A stretch of 42,556 bases of DNA. It comes from Desulfobulbus propionicus (GTDB lineage Bacteria; Desulfobacterota; Dissulfuribacteria; Dissulfuribacterales; DYOW01). Where the stretch lies: assembly GCA_020720325.1 (NCBI GenBank), contig DYOW01000008.1, forward strand, positions 1-42,556. Reading direction: 5' to 3'. The translations under genes were made by a program, and so were the position numbers. Positions 6,045 through 14,818 of the stretch are shown here, piece after piece. The stretch's first letter is position 1, and each line of letters begins with the position of its first letter. The notes below the pieces were generated by a model that did not search any database, was not told where the DNA came from, and worked only from the letters and a program-made list of their open reading frames with translations.

Positions 6045-9011
6045 TTAACGGTCAATAAGTGTCCATGCTGCGTTTATACCAAGCAATCTATCAAGGTCTC
6101 CTGCTTCATCCACTGTGATTACATTACTGTAATTTACAGAAGAAAGTGCGGCAGGAACAGCACATCCGTTATCTGTATAAATATTTACGGGTGTTTGATC
6201 TGTTCTGTTCACATTAAAGTCTTGATTATTGGTTCTTTGGGTACAATTGGTGTATCGCCCTCCCTGTATATAATAAGTATTTAAAGGTCCTCTTTGGTTT
6301 CTAACTACATATGTATTCCACCTGCCCACAACAATATTATAATTTCTTGTGACTGCTTGCTGGGGAGTACAACTGTCTCTTAAAGTAACGGCAGTATTAT
6401 AGCCTGCAGCATTAATTGTTGTTGCTCTTCCTGTGATAGCGCCAGTAGTGGCATTAAGGGTTAATCCAGGAGGATTTCCTGTCCATGACCATGTAAATGG
6501 AGAAAGACCGCCGCTTGCTTGAAGTGTTGTGGTCGTATAATTTGATTGTGTGCTTGCATTAGAGATCCAGGCAGTATTAATTGCCATAGCCGGGCAAACT
6601 CCTGAAGATACATACGCCCTTGTTGAACAGGAAGCATTTCCGTACACATTTGAAATATTTAACTGAAAATCTGTATCACTGGCTAAGTTGGCAGAAGCAC
6701 AGGTGCCGGAATAAGAATTATTGAAGTTAGCGCATCCGCCGCTTACAGGGCTAAATGTTCCGTCAGCAGGACCGTTTGCAATAGACCAAACAAGAGTTGT
6801 GGAGTGTCCCGTAGCAACAGGGTTTGGATTAGCCACAAGCACGCAGCTTGGCGGAGGAGGTGTAGGTGGTGGCTGCTCCTGAACAAAAACCGTCTTACTA
6901 CAGGAAGAAGTTCCGTTAGCATTGGTGGCTGTAATTAAAAAATCTGTTGAACTTGTAAGGTTCGCTGTATTGCAATTACCACCGTTTGAACCAGCAAAAT
7001 TTGTACAGGAGCCGCTTGTGGGATTAAACGCAACATTTGCCGGTCCATTGGTTATTGTCCATGTCAACTGAGTTGGAGTATTATATGATAATGTGCTTGG
7101 ATCTGCCTGCAAAGTGCATAAAAGTCCTCCGGGAGTTGCGACATATACCTTGGTTTTACATTTGCTGAATCCAACAACATTTCTGACAATTATTTCATAT
7201 TCTGTTGTGCTTGTAATATTATCAGATTGACAAGTTCCTGAAAAAGCGTTCACAAAGGGCGAACAATTTACAGGCGCCGGAACTGGCATTGTAAAATTCC
7301 CTTCAGCAGGGCCATTTGAAATAGTCCAGCCTAAATAGGTTTTTTCACCTTTATTAACAGGATTTGGACTGGCCTGAAGCACACATTGTGGATTATAAAT
7401 TGGCACACCAGTTGTGTCGGCATATACCAATACCTTACAGGCGCCAGCGCCATTAGAATTGTTTACAGTAAGCTGAAAATCAGTATCTGCTGATATATTA
7501 TTTGTCCTGCATGTTCCTGAGCTTAAATTTGTAAAATTACTGCATGAACCGCTTGAAGGAACAAAATTTCCGCTTGCAGGACCATTTGTTATTGACCATA
7601 TAAGGCTTGTTGGATTGCCTGAAGGAACAGGATTCGGATCCGCGCTTATGGTGCAGGTAGGCGCATTACCCGGAGGAACCCCAACATAAACTGTTGCAGA
7701 ACATGTATTGGTATTATTGCCGTCATCAACGGATAGAATAAATGTAGTATTGCTGTTTATTATTCCTGTGCTGCATGAACCGCCATTTGAACCTGAAAAA
7801 GAATTGCAACCGCCAGAACCTGGAGAAAATGTTCCGTCAGCAGGGCCTCCGTTAATTGACCATGTTAAATCAACATGATTGGCAGAAGAGATGGAGGCGG
7901 GGTTTGCGGTAAGTGTGCAGTTTAATAATTTATCATTTTGAGAGGGATAAATAGTTATAGACAAAGTTTTATTGTAAGCATCACTTTTGGCGTCAGTTGC
8001 CCTTAATGTAAAATTATACGTGCCTGGGGTTGTTGGAGTTCCGGATATGCCACCACCCACCAAGTTTAATCCTGTGGGCAGGCTACCACTGACTACTGAC
8101 CAAGTATAAGGAGCAAGACCACCTGTGGCGCTTAAAGTCGTGCTTGGATAAGCTTGATTTACAGTGCCATAAGATAAAAATTCTGAGGTGATTCTGGGCT
8201 TATTTGGATTTATTGTTATTACAAGACTTTTGGTAGTTAGCCTTATAGGCGTGTCTGAATCCTGGGCTTGTATTGTAAAATTATAACTGCCAGGACTTGT
8301 TGGAGTTCCCGAGATACTTGCGCCGGCTAAATTAAGTCCTGAAGGCAGGCTTCCGGCGCTTACTGCCCATGTATAAGCAGGCGTCCCATCGGTTGCCTCA
8401 AGAGTTGTGGTTGGATAAACTTCCTCTTCTGTTCCAACCGGCAAAGAATCTGTCACAATCCTGAAGGCATTACAGTTATTTTGCCTTAACTGATTAATAT
8501 CGGTAAAACGGTAAATATCATCATATTCCGAATCTGGTTTTGTTGCGCAGGCGCCTTTGTGAGCCGGTGAAAAAATCTGAAAAGGAGTTGCTGTGCCTGT
8601 TTCATTACACCGGTTCTCTCCTTGAGCAAAAATAATAAAAGTAGCGCTTTTTGTTGTCACTGTTCCGGTGCTATTATCATCAATTGTAAAAGGAACTGCA
8701 GTGTTAGTGCAAAAATTACCAGCTGTATAGCCTGCCACCGGATAATAAAACAGATTAGAATTTTGTGAATCCGTTGTTTTTACGCCAAGCGCATTAAATT
8801 CTGCAGTAGTAGGCAGCCTCTTGTTATTAATTGCAAAACCAATAATTGCTTCGTATGCTTTATTAACAATCTCCCTTGTCTCAATCATCTTTGAACGCTT
8901 GGTGAGAATACCCATAAGGCTTGCGCCTGTGCCAAGAAGCAAGCCCACAATAACGAGGACGATTGCCATTTCCACAAGGGTAAAACCTGATTTTTTTATA
9001 GATAGTCTCAA
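6045..9011 (-). CDS. Giant modular type IV pseudopilin-like protein with Ig-like and four-Cys repeats
   Basis: From a TTG start at 9011 the product is 988 residues and begins LRLSIKKSG followed by FTLVEMAIVLVIVGLLLG. This is a classic prepilin leader with cleavage after G9, F10 as +1 and E14 as +5. AGGGG lies about 9 nt before the TTG, which is why I prefer it to the ATG at 9140 that would add 43 residues. After a pilin-like N-terminal domain (to about 185) come two He_PIG-type Ig modules (about 190-355). Five copies of an approximately 80-residue module with four cysteines follow (about 365-801), with a proline-rich spacer before the last. A third Ig-like module and a unique C-terminus complete it. 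Ordinary pseudopilins are 120-250 residues. No pilus assembly genes are nearby. Confidence 0.85.
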   Translation of the reverse strand: MRLSIKKSGFTLVEMAIVLVIVGLLLGTGASLMGILTKRSKMIETREIVNKAYEAIIGFAINNKRLPTTAEFNALGVKTTDSQNSNLFYYPVAGYTAGNFCTNTAVPFTIDDNSTGTVTTKSATFIIFAQGENRCNETGTATPFQIFSPAHKGACATKPDSEYDDIYRFTDINQLRQNNCNAFRIVTDSLPVGTEEEVYPTTTLEATDGTPAYTWAVSAGSLPSGLNLAGASISGTPTSPGSYNFTIQAQDSDTPIRLTTKSLVITINPNKPRITSEFLSYGTVNQAYPSTTLSATGGLAPYTWSVVSGSLPTGLNLVGGGISGTPTTPGTYNFTLRATDAKSDAYNKTLSITIYPSQNDKLLNCTLTANPASISSANHVDLTWSINGGPADGTFSPGSGGCNSFSGSNGGSCSTGIINSNTTFILSVDDGNNTNTCSATVYVGVPPGNAPTCTISADPNPVPSGNPTSLIWSITNGPASGNFVPSSGSCSNFTNLSSGTCRTNNISADTDFQLTVNNSNGAGACKVLVYADTTGVPIYNPQCVLQASPNPVNKGEKTYLGWTISNGPAEGNFTMPVPAPVNCSPFVNAFSGTCQSDNITSTTEYEIIVRNVVGFSKCKTKVYVATPGGLLCTLQADPSTLSYNTPTQLTWTITNGPANVAFNPTSGSCTNFAGSNGGNCNTANLTSSTDFLITATNANGTSSCSKTVFVQEQPPPTPPPPSCVLVANPNPVATGHSTTLVWSIANGPADGTFSPVSGGCANFNNSYSGTCASANLASDTDFQLNISNVYGNASCSTRAYVSSGVCPAMAINTAWISNASTQSNYTTTTLQASGGLSPFTWSWTGNPPGLTLNATTGAITGRATTINAAGYNTAVTLRDSCTPQQAVTRNYNIVVGRWNTYVVRNQRGPLNTYYIQGGRYTNCTQRTNNQDFNVNRTDQTPVNIYTDNGCAVPAALSSVNYSNVITVDEAGDLDRLLGINAAWTLIDR
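6609..7919 (-). repeat. Five tandem ~80-codon repeats inside the pseudopilin gene
   Basis: Each unit starts with C(T/V)L.A.P and continues with (L/I).W(S/T)I.NGPA.G.F. It then has a cysteine pair (GC.NF, G.C...NI), a TDFQL strand and a final C..(K/T)VYV. Four cysteines per unit at conserved places suggest two disulfides in an extracellular beta sandwich. The units have diverged in DNA sequence, so this is an old expansion rather than slippage. Confidence 0.85.
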
Positions 9012-9089
9012 AAATACACCCCTAACACAAGCTATTTTATTTATTCTATCAATATTAATTATAATAAAAAAATTCAATAAAACAATAAA

Positions 9090-9156
9090 AAATATTTTAA
9101 TCCTCTTTGCTGCTCTTTTTCGGTCTTTTGCCTTCCTCAAGCATCTTTTTTCTTAA
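9090..9156 (-). pseudogene. Displaced copy of the typA 3' end
   Basis: Bases 9090-9156 match 9841-9907, the end of typA, with 63 of 67 identical by eye. On the minus strand the fragment reads [19 protein letters not shown] then TAA, against [19 protein letters not shown] in TypA. Two of the four differences are silent and the other two change one codon (Ser to Glu). The fragment therefore diverged as coding sequence. The last codons of hicA (…KKKDA) are read from this fragment in a different frame, which puts the junction inside the hicA 3' end. Confidence 0.9.
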
Positions 9157-9364
9157 AAAGCCATTCCTCTTCTGTTATTCCAGCCTGTTTTAAAAGCCTT
9201 CTTAAAAATCCAACGTCTATATCTGGCTCATGCTTATTGGGAATTACAAAAAGAAGGTTTCCTTTTTTCATCTTAGGATGTTTTCCTCCATAAAAGGGAC
9301 CTTCAAAACCAAGTTCTTTCAATCTGGAAACAAATCGCTCCCAGCTTACCGGAGATAGTTTCAT
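9137..9364 (-). CDS. hicA: HicA-family toxin (mRNA interferase)
   Basis: This 75-residue protein has the small dsRBD-like HicA fold. W8-F11 and LKELGFEG (16-23) are followed by GGKHPKMKK with the catalytic-type histidine at H29, then LLFVIPNKHEPDIDVGFLRRLLKQAGI, typical of the family. The family cleaves mRNA and is held inactive by HicB. The gene overlaps hicB by the four bases ATGA, so translation is coupled and antitoxin is made first. The C-terminal KKKDA and stop are encoded by the displaced typA fragment, so the native tail of this toxin may have been replaced. The core motif is intact, so it is probably active. Confidence 0.9.
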   Translation of the reverse strand: MKLSPVSWERFVSRLKELGFEGPFYGGKHPKMKKGNLLFVIPNKHEPDIDVGFLRRLLKQAGITEEEWLFKKKDA

Positions 9365-9609
9365 AATGCTGCTTTTTCTATAATATTGATGTCAAGGTTC
9401 TGAATAACAGGCAAATCAAGATTGCTTTTTAGACGGAAAATAATCCATTCCTCAAATGTCTCCCTTAATTCCTCCCTGCACTTTTCAAGGGTTTCTGCCC
9501 TACCCCATACACCCTGAACACCTGGAATTTCAGCCCAGAAAGCGCCTTCATCTTCAATTATTTCATAATGAGCTATTTCCATTGCCTTTTGAATATATTC
9601 TGTAAGCAT
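9361..9609 (-). CDS. hicB: HicB-family antitoxin
   Basis: This 82-residue protein has the HicB partial RNase H-like fold. The pattern HYEIIEDEGAFWAEIPGVQGVWGRAETLEKCREELRE (split around residues 14-50) is diagnostic. It is the short form without an added helix-turn-helix or ribbon-helix domain, so binding to its own promoter would have to come from elsewhere or be absent. The ATG follows ACGGAG at good spacing. Order is antitoxin then toxin, with a 4-base overlap. The pair sits in a 751-bp segment flanked by two copies of the typA end. A palindromic repeat lies just upstream of it. Confidence 0.88.
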   Translation of the reverse strand: MLTEYIQKAMEIAHYEIIEDEGAFWAEIPGVQGVWGRAETLEKCREELRETFEEWIIFRLKSNLDLPVIQNLDINIIEKAAL

Positions 9610-9656
9610 AATAACTCCGTTATATATTTATGGGAAGCTCTAAAATATGTATTTTG

Positions 9657-9724
9657 AGATTGCTTCGCTACCTTTCGCAATGACTGATATTGTCATTGCA
9701 AGGAACATTGTGTCGAAGCAATCT
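9657..9724. repeat. 68-bp palindromic interspersed repeat, copy 1
   Basis: The element starts AGATTGCTTCG and ends CGAAGCAATCT, a perfect 11-bp terminal inverted repeat. The inner part contains GTCATTGCAAGGAAC. It resembles the ATTGCTTCG/CATTGCGAGGA palindromes that I recall as scattered in many bacterial genomes. I see no clear target-site duplication. It lies between typA and hicB, where it could fold in RNA and act as a terminator or processing site. Confidence 0.85.
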
Positions 9725-9847
9725 AATTTTTAGAGGTTGCCTTAATTTACCTTCATAAATAAGTCTCAATTTGAAATGGGATTCTTTTTAAAATTATATA
9801 ATAATATAAGATAACTTAAAATATAATTTAAATCAAAATTAAATATT

Positions 9848-11662
9848 TTAATCTTCTTTGCTGCTCTTTTTAGGTCTTTTGCCTGACTCAAGCATCTTTT
9901 TTCTTAATCTTATGTTAGTTGGAGTAACCTCTATAAGCTCATCACCCTCAATCCATTCCATAGCGCCTTCAAGTGTCATTAATCTTGGTGGGATAAGCAC
10001 AAGGTGTTCATCAGTGCCCGATGCCCTCATATTGGTTAATTTCTTTTCCCTTGTGATATTTACATCAAGGTCTGTGTCCCTGTTATGCTCTCCAACAATC
10101 ATACCCTCATACACTTCAATAGTCGCATCAAGAAACATAACGCCTCTTGGCTGAAGATGAAAAATAGCATATGCGGTTGTCTTTCCCTTTCTGTCGGACA
10201 CAAGCGCGCCAGATGGTCTGTGTGTGATTTTCCCTTGCCATGGTTCATATCCGTCAAAAAGTGTGTTTAATATTCCTGTGCCTTTTGTCTCTGTTAAAAA
10301 CATTGACCTGAATCCAAGAAGTCCCCTTGAAGGGATTCTGAATTCCATCCTTACTCTTCCTGTGCCTGGATTAGACATTTTCATAAGTTTTCCACGCCTG
10401 CTGCCTAAATTTTGTGTGACAACCCCCATAAACTCCTCAGGGCAATCCACAACCGCGATCTCCACAGGCTCCATAAGCTGACCGTCTTTTTCCTTTGAAA
10501 TTATCTCGGGTTTTGCAATGCTTAGCTCAAAACCTTCTCTTCTCATTGTTTCAATAAGAATGGCAAGCTGGAGCTCACCCCTTCCCATAACCCTGAAGGC
10601 ATCAGCGCTCACTTCTTCCATTTTTAAGCTTACATTATGCAAAAGCTCTTTTTCAAGCCTTGCTCTGAGATGACGGGAGGTGACAAATTTTCCTTCTTTT
10701 CCAGAAAAAGGCGAGGTATTTACTGAAAAAGTCATTGCGATTGTGGGTTCATCAACTTTAATCCTCTTTAATGGTTTGGGATTTTCAATATCAAGAATAG
10801 TATCGCCAATGCTGACCTCATCAATTCCTGCAATCGCAATAATATCTCCGGCGCTTAAGCTTTCTGTCTCAATCCTCTGCAAACCTTCATGGGTATATAT
10901 AACGCTTGCCTTAACCGGTATTATGCCCTCTTCCTTTGATATTCCAACACGGTCGCCTCTTTTTATAGTTCCGTTAAATATTCTGCCCACACATAGCTTT
11001 CCAAGATAGTCACTATAATCAAGATTGGTTATTAAAATCTGTAGCGGCGCCTTGACATCACCCTTAGAAGGTGGAATTGTCTCAATGATCGCATCAAAAA
11101 GCGGTCTTAAATCAGTGGAATCATCACCTATTTTTTTATGAGCGACACCTTTTTTTGCATTTGTGTAAAGAACTGGAAATTCAAGCTGCTCTTCAGTGGC
11201 ATCAAGGTCTATAAAAAGATCATAAACTTCATTTAACACCTCATCTGCCCTGGCATCCTGCCTGTCAATTTTATTTATTACAAGAATCGGCTGAAGTTTT
11301 AATCTTAATGCCTTGCTTAACACGAATCTTGTCTGGGGAAGAGGACCTTCAGCAGCGTCAACAAGGAGAACAACGCCGTCAACAACGCTTAAAGCTCTTT
11401 CCACCTCGCCGCCAAAATCGGCATGGCCCGGTGTGTCCATTATATTTATCTTTATATCATTAAAAAAAATAGAGGTGTTTTTTGCAAGAATTGTAATGCC
11501 TCTTTCCCTTTCAAGGGCATTGGAGTCCATTACCCTTTCATTAACCTTTTGATTATCCCTGAATGTTCCGCTCTGCCATAACATAGCATCCACAAGTGTG
11601 GTTTTTCCATGGTCAACATGGGCAATAATGGCAATATTCCTGTATGGAAGAATCTGACTCAT
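9848..11662 (-). CDS. typA: Ribosome-associated GTPase TypA/BipA
   Basis: This 604-residue translational GTPase of the EF-G superfamily binds the 70S ribosome and is linked to stress adaptation and 50S assembly. Motif G1 AHVDHGKTT is at 14-22, the effector segment RERGITI follows, and G3 DTPGH and G4 NKID are in order. Beyond the G domain are the beta-barrel, EF-G-like domains III and V, and the TypA-specific C-terminal block. Length is normal (about 600). The ATG at 11662 is followed directly by the expected N-terminus [17 protein letters not shown]. The last 20 codons have a near-duplicate about 750 bp downstream, beyond hicBA. The gene could therefore carry an acquired 3' end, although the product looks intact. 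Confidence 0.97.
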   Translation of the reverse strand: MSQILPYRNIAIIAHVDHGKTTLVDAMLWQSGTFRDNQKVNERVMDSNALERERGITILAKNTSIFFNDIKINIMDTPGHADFGGEVERALSVVDGVVLLVDAAEGPLPQTRFVLSKALRLKLQPILVINKIDRQDARADEVLNEVYDLFIDLDATEEQLEFPVLYTNAKKGVAHKKIGDDSTDLRPLFDAIIETIPPSKGDVKAPLQILITNLDYSDYLGKLCVGRIFNGTIKRGDRVGISKEEGIIPVKASVIYTHEGLQRIETESLSAGDIIAIAGIDEVSIGDTILDIENPKPLKRIKVDEPTIAMTFSVNTSPFSGKEGKFVTSRHLRARLEKELLHNVSLKMEEVSADAFRVMGRGELQLAILIETMRREGFELSIAKPEIISKEKDGQLMEPVEIAVVDCPEEFMGVVTQNLGSRRGKLMKMSNPGTGRVRMEFRIPSRGLLGFRSMFLTETKGTGILNTLFDGYEPWQGKITHRPSGALVSDRKGKTTAYAIFHLQPRGVMFLDATIEVYEGMIVGEHNRDTDLDVNITREKKLTNMRASGTDEHLVLIPPRLMTLEGAMEWIEGDELIEVTPTNIRLRKKMLESGKRPKKSSKED

Positions 11663-12008
11663 AAAACCTCGCTAATTAATATTAATTGGATAGAAATTAT
11701 AAAACCTTGTCAAAATTTGAAAATACTTTTTTTATAAAAACACCCTGAATTAAATATATTACCATATAAATATAATTTTACAAATTAATTAAAAGGGGTA
11801 TAATCTAAAATTTAACTTTTTATATTTGGAATTGTTAATTTAGTATCGTTTGTGACTTAAGATTGCTTCGCTCGCAATGGCAAACCTACTCTGTCATTGC
11901 GAGGAACGCAGTGACAAAGCAATCTAAAATTAACGTCTGGAACATATATCAATACTTAATTAACAAAACCTGATATTTTAATTATTTTTAATAACGGAGT
12001 TTATTAAC
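11663..12008. other. Intergenic region between divergent typA and aconitase
   Basis: These 346 bases are very AT-rich and must hold both divergent promoters. The only defined structure I see is the palindromic repeat at 11860-11925. GGAG lies shortly before the aconitase ATG. I found no small reading frame, tRNA or riboswitch pattern here. Confidence 0.7.
11860..11925. repeat. 66-bp palindromic interspersed repeat, copy 2
   Basis: It begins AGATTGCTTCG and ends CAAAGCAATCT (10 of 11 paired), with GTCATTGCGAGGAAC inside, the same core as copy 1 at 9657-9724. The two copies bracket typA, one on each side. No target duplication is evident (flanks TTA and AAA). Confidence 0.85.
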
Positions 12009-13934
12009 ATGGGCTTAACTGTTGCAGAAAAAATCATTTCCAAACATATCACAGAGGGCGAAATCACAAAAAGCTCACCAATTTCAATAGAAATAGATCA
12101 AACACTTACACAAGATGCCACTGGCACAATGGCATATCTTGAATTTGAAGCTATGGGCATACCAAGAGTAAAAACAGAGGTTTCAGTAAGTTATGTTGAT
12201 CATAATCTATTGCAATCTGATTTTAGAAACCCAGACGACCACCTCTTTTTACAATCAATCGCAAAAAAATACGGCATTTATTTTTCAAAACCCGGAAACG
12301 GCATTTGTCATCAGGTTCATCTTGAGAGATTTGCCTGTCCCGGAAAAACACTTTTAGGTTCTGACAGTCATACCCCCACCTGCGGAGGCATGGGCATGAT
12401 TGCAATGGGCGCCGGAGGTCTTGATGTGGCAATGGCTATGGCCGGGATACCATTTAATCTCATAATGCCAAAAATTATTGGTGTAAAACTTACAAGCTCA
12501 TTACAACCCTGGGTAAGCGCAAGGGATGTGATTCTTGAGCTTTTAAGAAGACTCACGGTAAAGGGGGGAGTTGGAAAGATTTTTGAATACTTTGGAGAAG
12601 GCGTTAAGACCCTCACTGTTCCTGAAAGGGCCACAATTTGCAATCTTGGCGCTGAACTCGGCGCAACAACCTCCATTTTTCCATCAGATGAAATGACAAA
12701 AAAATTCCTTGTCGCACAGGACAGGGAAAAAGACTGGCAGGAACTCATTGCTGATAATGATGCCCAATATAATGAAATAATAGAAATTGATCTTTCTCAG
12801 TTAGAACCATTGATAGCCTGTCCTTCGGCGCCGGATAAAGTACAAAAAGTAAGTGATGTTGCGGGTCAAAAGGTTTCTCAGGTTATTGTAGGTTCATGCG
12901 CAAATTCATCATATTATGACCTTGCTATGGTTTCAAATGTTTTACAGGGAAGGAGCATACATGGTGATGTCAGCTTTGAAATTAATCCCGGCAGCAAACA
13001 GGTTCTTGAAAATCTTGAGGAAAACGGACTATTAAAAAATCTTATAAAGGCTGGCTCAAGGATACATCAATCAGGGTGTCTCGGCTGTATTGGAATGGGA
13101 CAGGCTCCTGCAACAGATTCAATTTCATTAAGAACAGTTACGAGAAACTTTCCCGGAAGAAGCGGCACAAAAAACGATCAGGTATATTTATGCAGTCCAC
13201 AAACCGCGGTTGCCTCTGCATTATCGGGAAAAATAACCGATCCAAAGGATTTGGGCGCTATGCCTGAGGTGGAGCTTCCGGAAAAATTTGTAATAAATGA
13301 CAATATGATAGTTCCTCCTTCTGAAAACGCTGATATTAAAATAATAAGAGGACCGAACATCAAGCCCCTTCCTGAGTTTGATCCGCTTCCTGAGGAGATA
13401 ACCGCAACAGTTTTATTAAAAGTTGGTGATAATATAACCACCGATCATATTATGCCTGCAGGAAGCCATATACTCCCGCTAAGAAGCAATATCCCTTCAA
13501 TAAGCCAGTATGTGTTTAATTCCATTGATCCTGAATTTCCTCAAAAAGCCCTTGCTTATACTTTTGTGGCAATTCTTGGAGGTGAAAATTATGGACAGGG
13601 TTCATCAAGGGAACATGCAGCCCTTGCCCCGCGCTATCTGCATGTCAGGATAAAAATTGCCAAATCATTCGCAAGGATACACAAGGCAAACCTTATAAAT
13701 TTTGGAATAATCCCTCTTACATTAAGCAATCCTGATGATTATGACAAAATAGCTTTAAATTCAACTATAAATATCAAAAATATAAGAACCTTATTGCTTT
13801 CAGGGTCAAATGAGGTATCTGTGGCAGTAAATGAAACAGACCATTTTACCTTAAATGCTGACTTTTCAGAAAGAGATAGAAAAATCCTTGCCGCAGGGGG
13901 ATTGCTTTCCTGGGCAAGACTTGAAATTTTATAG
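12009..13934 (+). CDS. Aconitate hydratase, ~640-residue Aquifex-type
   Basis: This 641-residue cytosolic [4Fe-4S] enzyme interconverts citrate and isocitrate. GSDSHTPTCGG is at 117-127. The cluster ligands are C297 (GSCANS) and C357/C360 (SGCLGCIGMGQ). The C-terminal swivel domain contains GDNITTDHIMPAG and GQGSSREHAALAPRYL, with the active-site Ser-Arg pair. The shorter length and ungapped order match the Aquifex-type aconitases found in several anaerobic and thermophilic lineages, not the 890-residue AcnA. Isopropylmalate isomerase is excluded because both large and small domains are fused and the arginine-containing motif is aconitase-like. It is transcribed towards the nucleosidase, and no other TCA-cycle gene is near. 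Confidence 0.94.
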   Translation: MGLTVAEKIISKHITEGEITKSSPISIEIDQTLTQDATGTMAYLEFEAMGIPRVKTEVSVSYVDHNLLQSDFRNPDDHLFLQSIAKKYGIYFSKPGNGICHQVHLERFACPGKTLLGSDSHTPTCGGMGMIAMGAGGLDVAMAMAGIPFNLIMPKIIGVKLTSSLQPWVSARDVILELLRRLTVKGGVGKIFEYFGEGVKTLTVPERATICNLGAELGATTSIFPSDEMTKKFLVAQDREKDWQELIADNDAQYNEIIEIDLSQLEPLIACPSAPDKVQKVSDVAGQKVSQVIVGSCANSSYYDLAMVSNVLQGRSIHGDVSFEINPGSKQVLENLEENGLLKNLIKAGSRIHQSGCLGCIGMGQAPATDSISLRTVTRNFPGRSGTKNDQVYLCSPQTAVASALSGKITDPKDLGAMPEVELPEKFVINDNMIVPPSENADIKIIRGPNIKPLPEFDPLPEEITATVLLKVGDNITTDHIMPAGSHILPLRSNIPSISQYVFNSIDPEFPQKALAYTFVAILGGENYGQGSSREHAALAPRYLHVRIKIAKSFARIHKANLINFGIIPLTLSNPDDYDKIALNSTINIKNIRTLLLSGSNEVSVAVNETDHFTLNADFSERDRKILAAGGLLSWARLEIL

Positions 13935-13940
13935 TAATTT

Positions 13941-13982
13941 ATGAAATTTAGTGAGCTTATAAGGCTGCTTGAAAAAAAGTGA
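13941..13982 (+). pseudogene. 13-codon ORF resembling the start of a HicA toxin
   Basis: ATG at 13941 to TGA at 13982 encodes MKFSELIRLLEKK. This is very like the canonical N-terminus of HicA proteins (MK.SELI.LLEK.G). Nothing HicA-like follows in any frame. The TGA overlaps the GTG start of the nucleosidase as GTGA, so the short frame may also serve as a coupling leader. Remnant or chance are both possible given its size. Confidence 0.35.
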
Positions 13983-14818
13983 TATTTATCCAGACTGCCC
14001 TTTTTTGTGAGGCAAAACCTTTTATTGAGCAACTGTCATTAAAAAAAAATACCAGGATACATGAATTTCCTGTTTATGAAAATCCTGATATAAGCCTCAT
14101 TATATCAGGAGCTGGAAAAATAAAGGCAGCTATTGCCACTGTATTTCTCCTTAAAAACAGGTCAAATAAAGGGGATTTTTTCATAAACATCGGGATGTGC
14201 GGGACATTTGCAAAGGATATTAAAACCGGAGCTATTATTTATCTTTCCAAGATTATTGATCTTGATACTGAAAGGACATATTTTCCTGAAATGCTCTGGA
14301 AACATCATTTTATTGAAGGCACACTGGCTACATCTTCAAAGGTCATTACAAAAATGCCAGAGGATGTTTTATGGGATTTTGTTGATATGGAAGCTAGCGG
14401 AGTTTATGAGGCAACGTCATTTTTTCTGCCTCTTTCATCAATTATTTTCTTAAAGGTTGTGTCTGACAATCTGACTGACCCAAACCATGATAAAATTACA
14501 GAAGAATTTATTAAGGATTTGATACAGAAAAAATCCGGCTTGATTATGGATTTTATAAAAAAGATTCAAGAATCAAATCAAATAAAAGATAACCATGATA
14601 TATTGTCTGAAGAAGAATTATCTCTTCTTAACACTATTTCCGAAAGACTCAGGCTTACCACAACAATGACCATTGAAATAAAGAAATACGCACTTTATTT
14701 TAAAAGAAATAATGGCAGTCTGACTGACGCGCTTTCTCCATTCCTTGAAAAAAGTGTAAAATCAAAATATGAAGCAAAAAAAGAATATAATTTATTAAAA
14801 AATGTCCTTTCTCAATAG
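13979..14818 (+). CDS. MTA/SAH nucleosidase-like protein with C-terminal extension
   Basis: This 279-residue protein belongs to the purine nucleoside phosphorylase-I superfamily. Residues that line up with the MTA/SAH nucleosidase active site are visible: E11 (FCEAKPF), MEASGVYEA with E138, and VVSDNLTD with D163. IGMCGTF at 71-77 is the central glycine-rich loop. The catalytic domain is short (about 190 residues) and is followed by about 90 residues of unknown helical sequence. The start is a GTG overlapping the preceding short frame. The gene overlaps the following radical SAM gene by 17 nt. I infer that it may remove 5'-deoxyadenosine or MTA/SAH linked to that partner. The substrate is not proven. 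Confidence 0.8.
   Translation: MIFIQTALFCEAKPFIEQLSLKKNTRIHEFPVYENPDISLIISGAGKIKAAIATVFLLKNRSNKGDFFINIGMCGTFAKDIKTGAIIYLSKIIDLDTERTYFPEMLWKHHFIEGTLATSSKVITKMPEDVLWDFVDMEASGVYEATSFFLPLSSIIFLKVVSDNLTDPNHDKITEEFIKDLIQKKSGLIMDFIKKIQESNQIKDNHDILSEEELSLLNTISERLRLTTTMTIEIKKYALYFKRNNGSLTDALSPFLEKSVKSKYEAKKEYNLLKNVLSQ

Noticed and set aside
8821-9156. 111-residue plus-strand ORF overlapping the pseudopilin start and the typA fragment
   Set aside because: It is antisense to well-supported genes, has no ribosome site, and its composition is that of a shadow frame.
12368-12748. 126-residue minus-strand ORF inside aconitase
   Set aside because: It is antisense to conserved aconitase motifs and has no family features.
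13979-14050. TGA at 13980 as a selenocysteine codon extending the HicA-like frame
   Set aside because: The frame beyond it has no HicA similarity, and no suitable hairpin follows.
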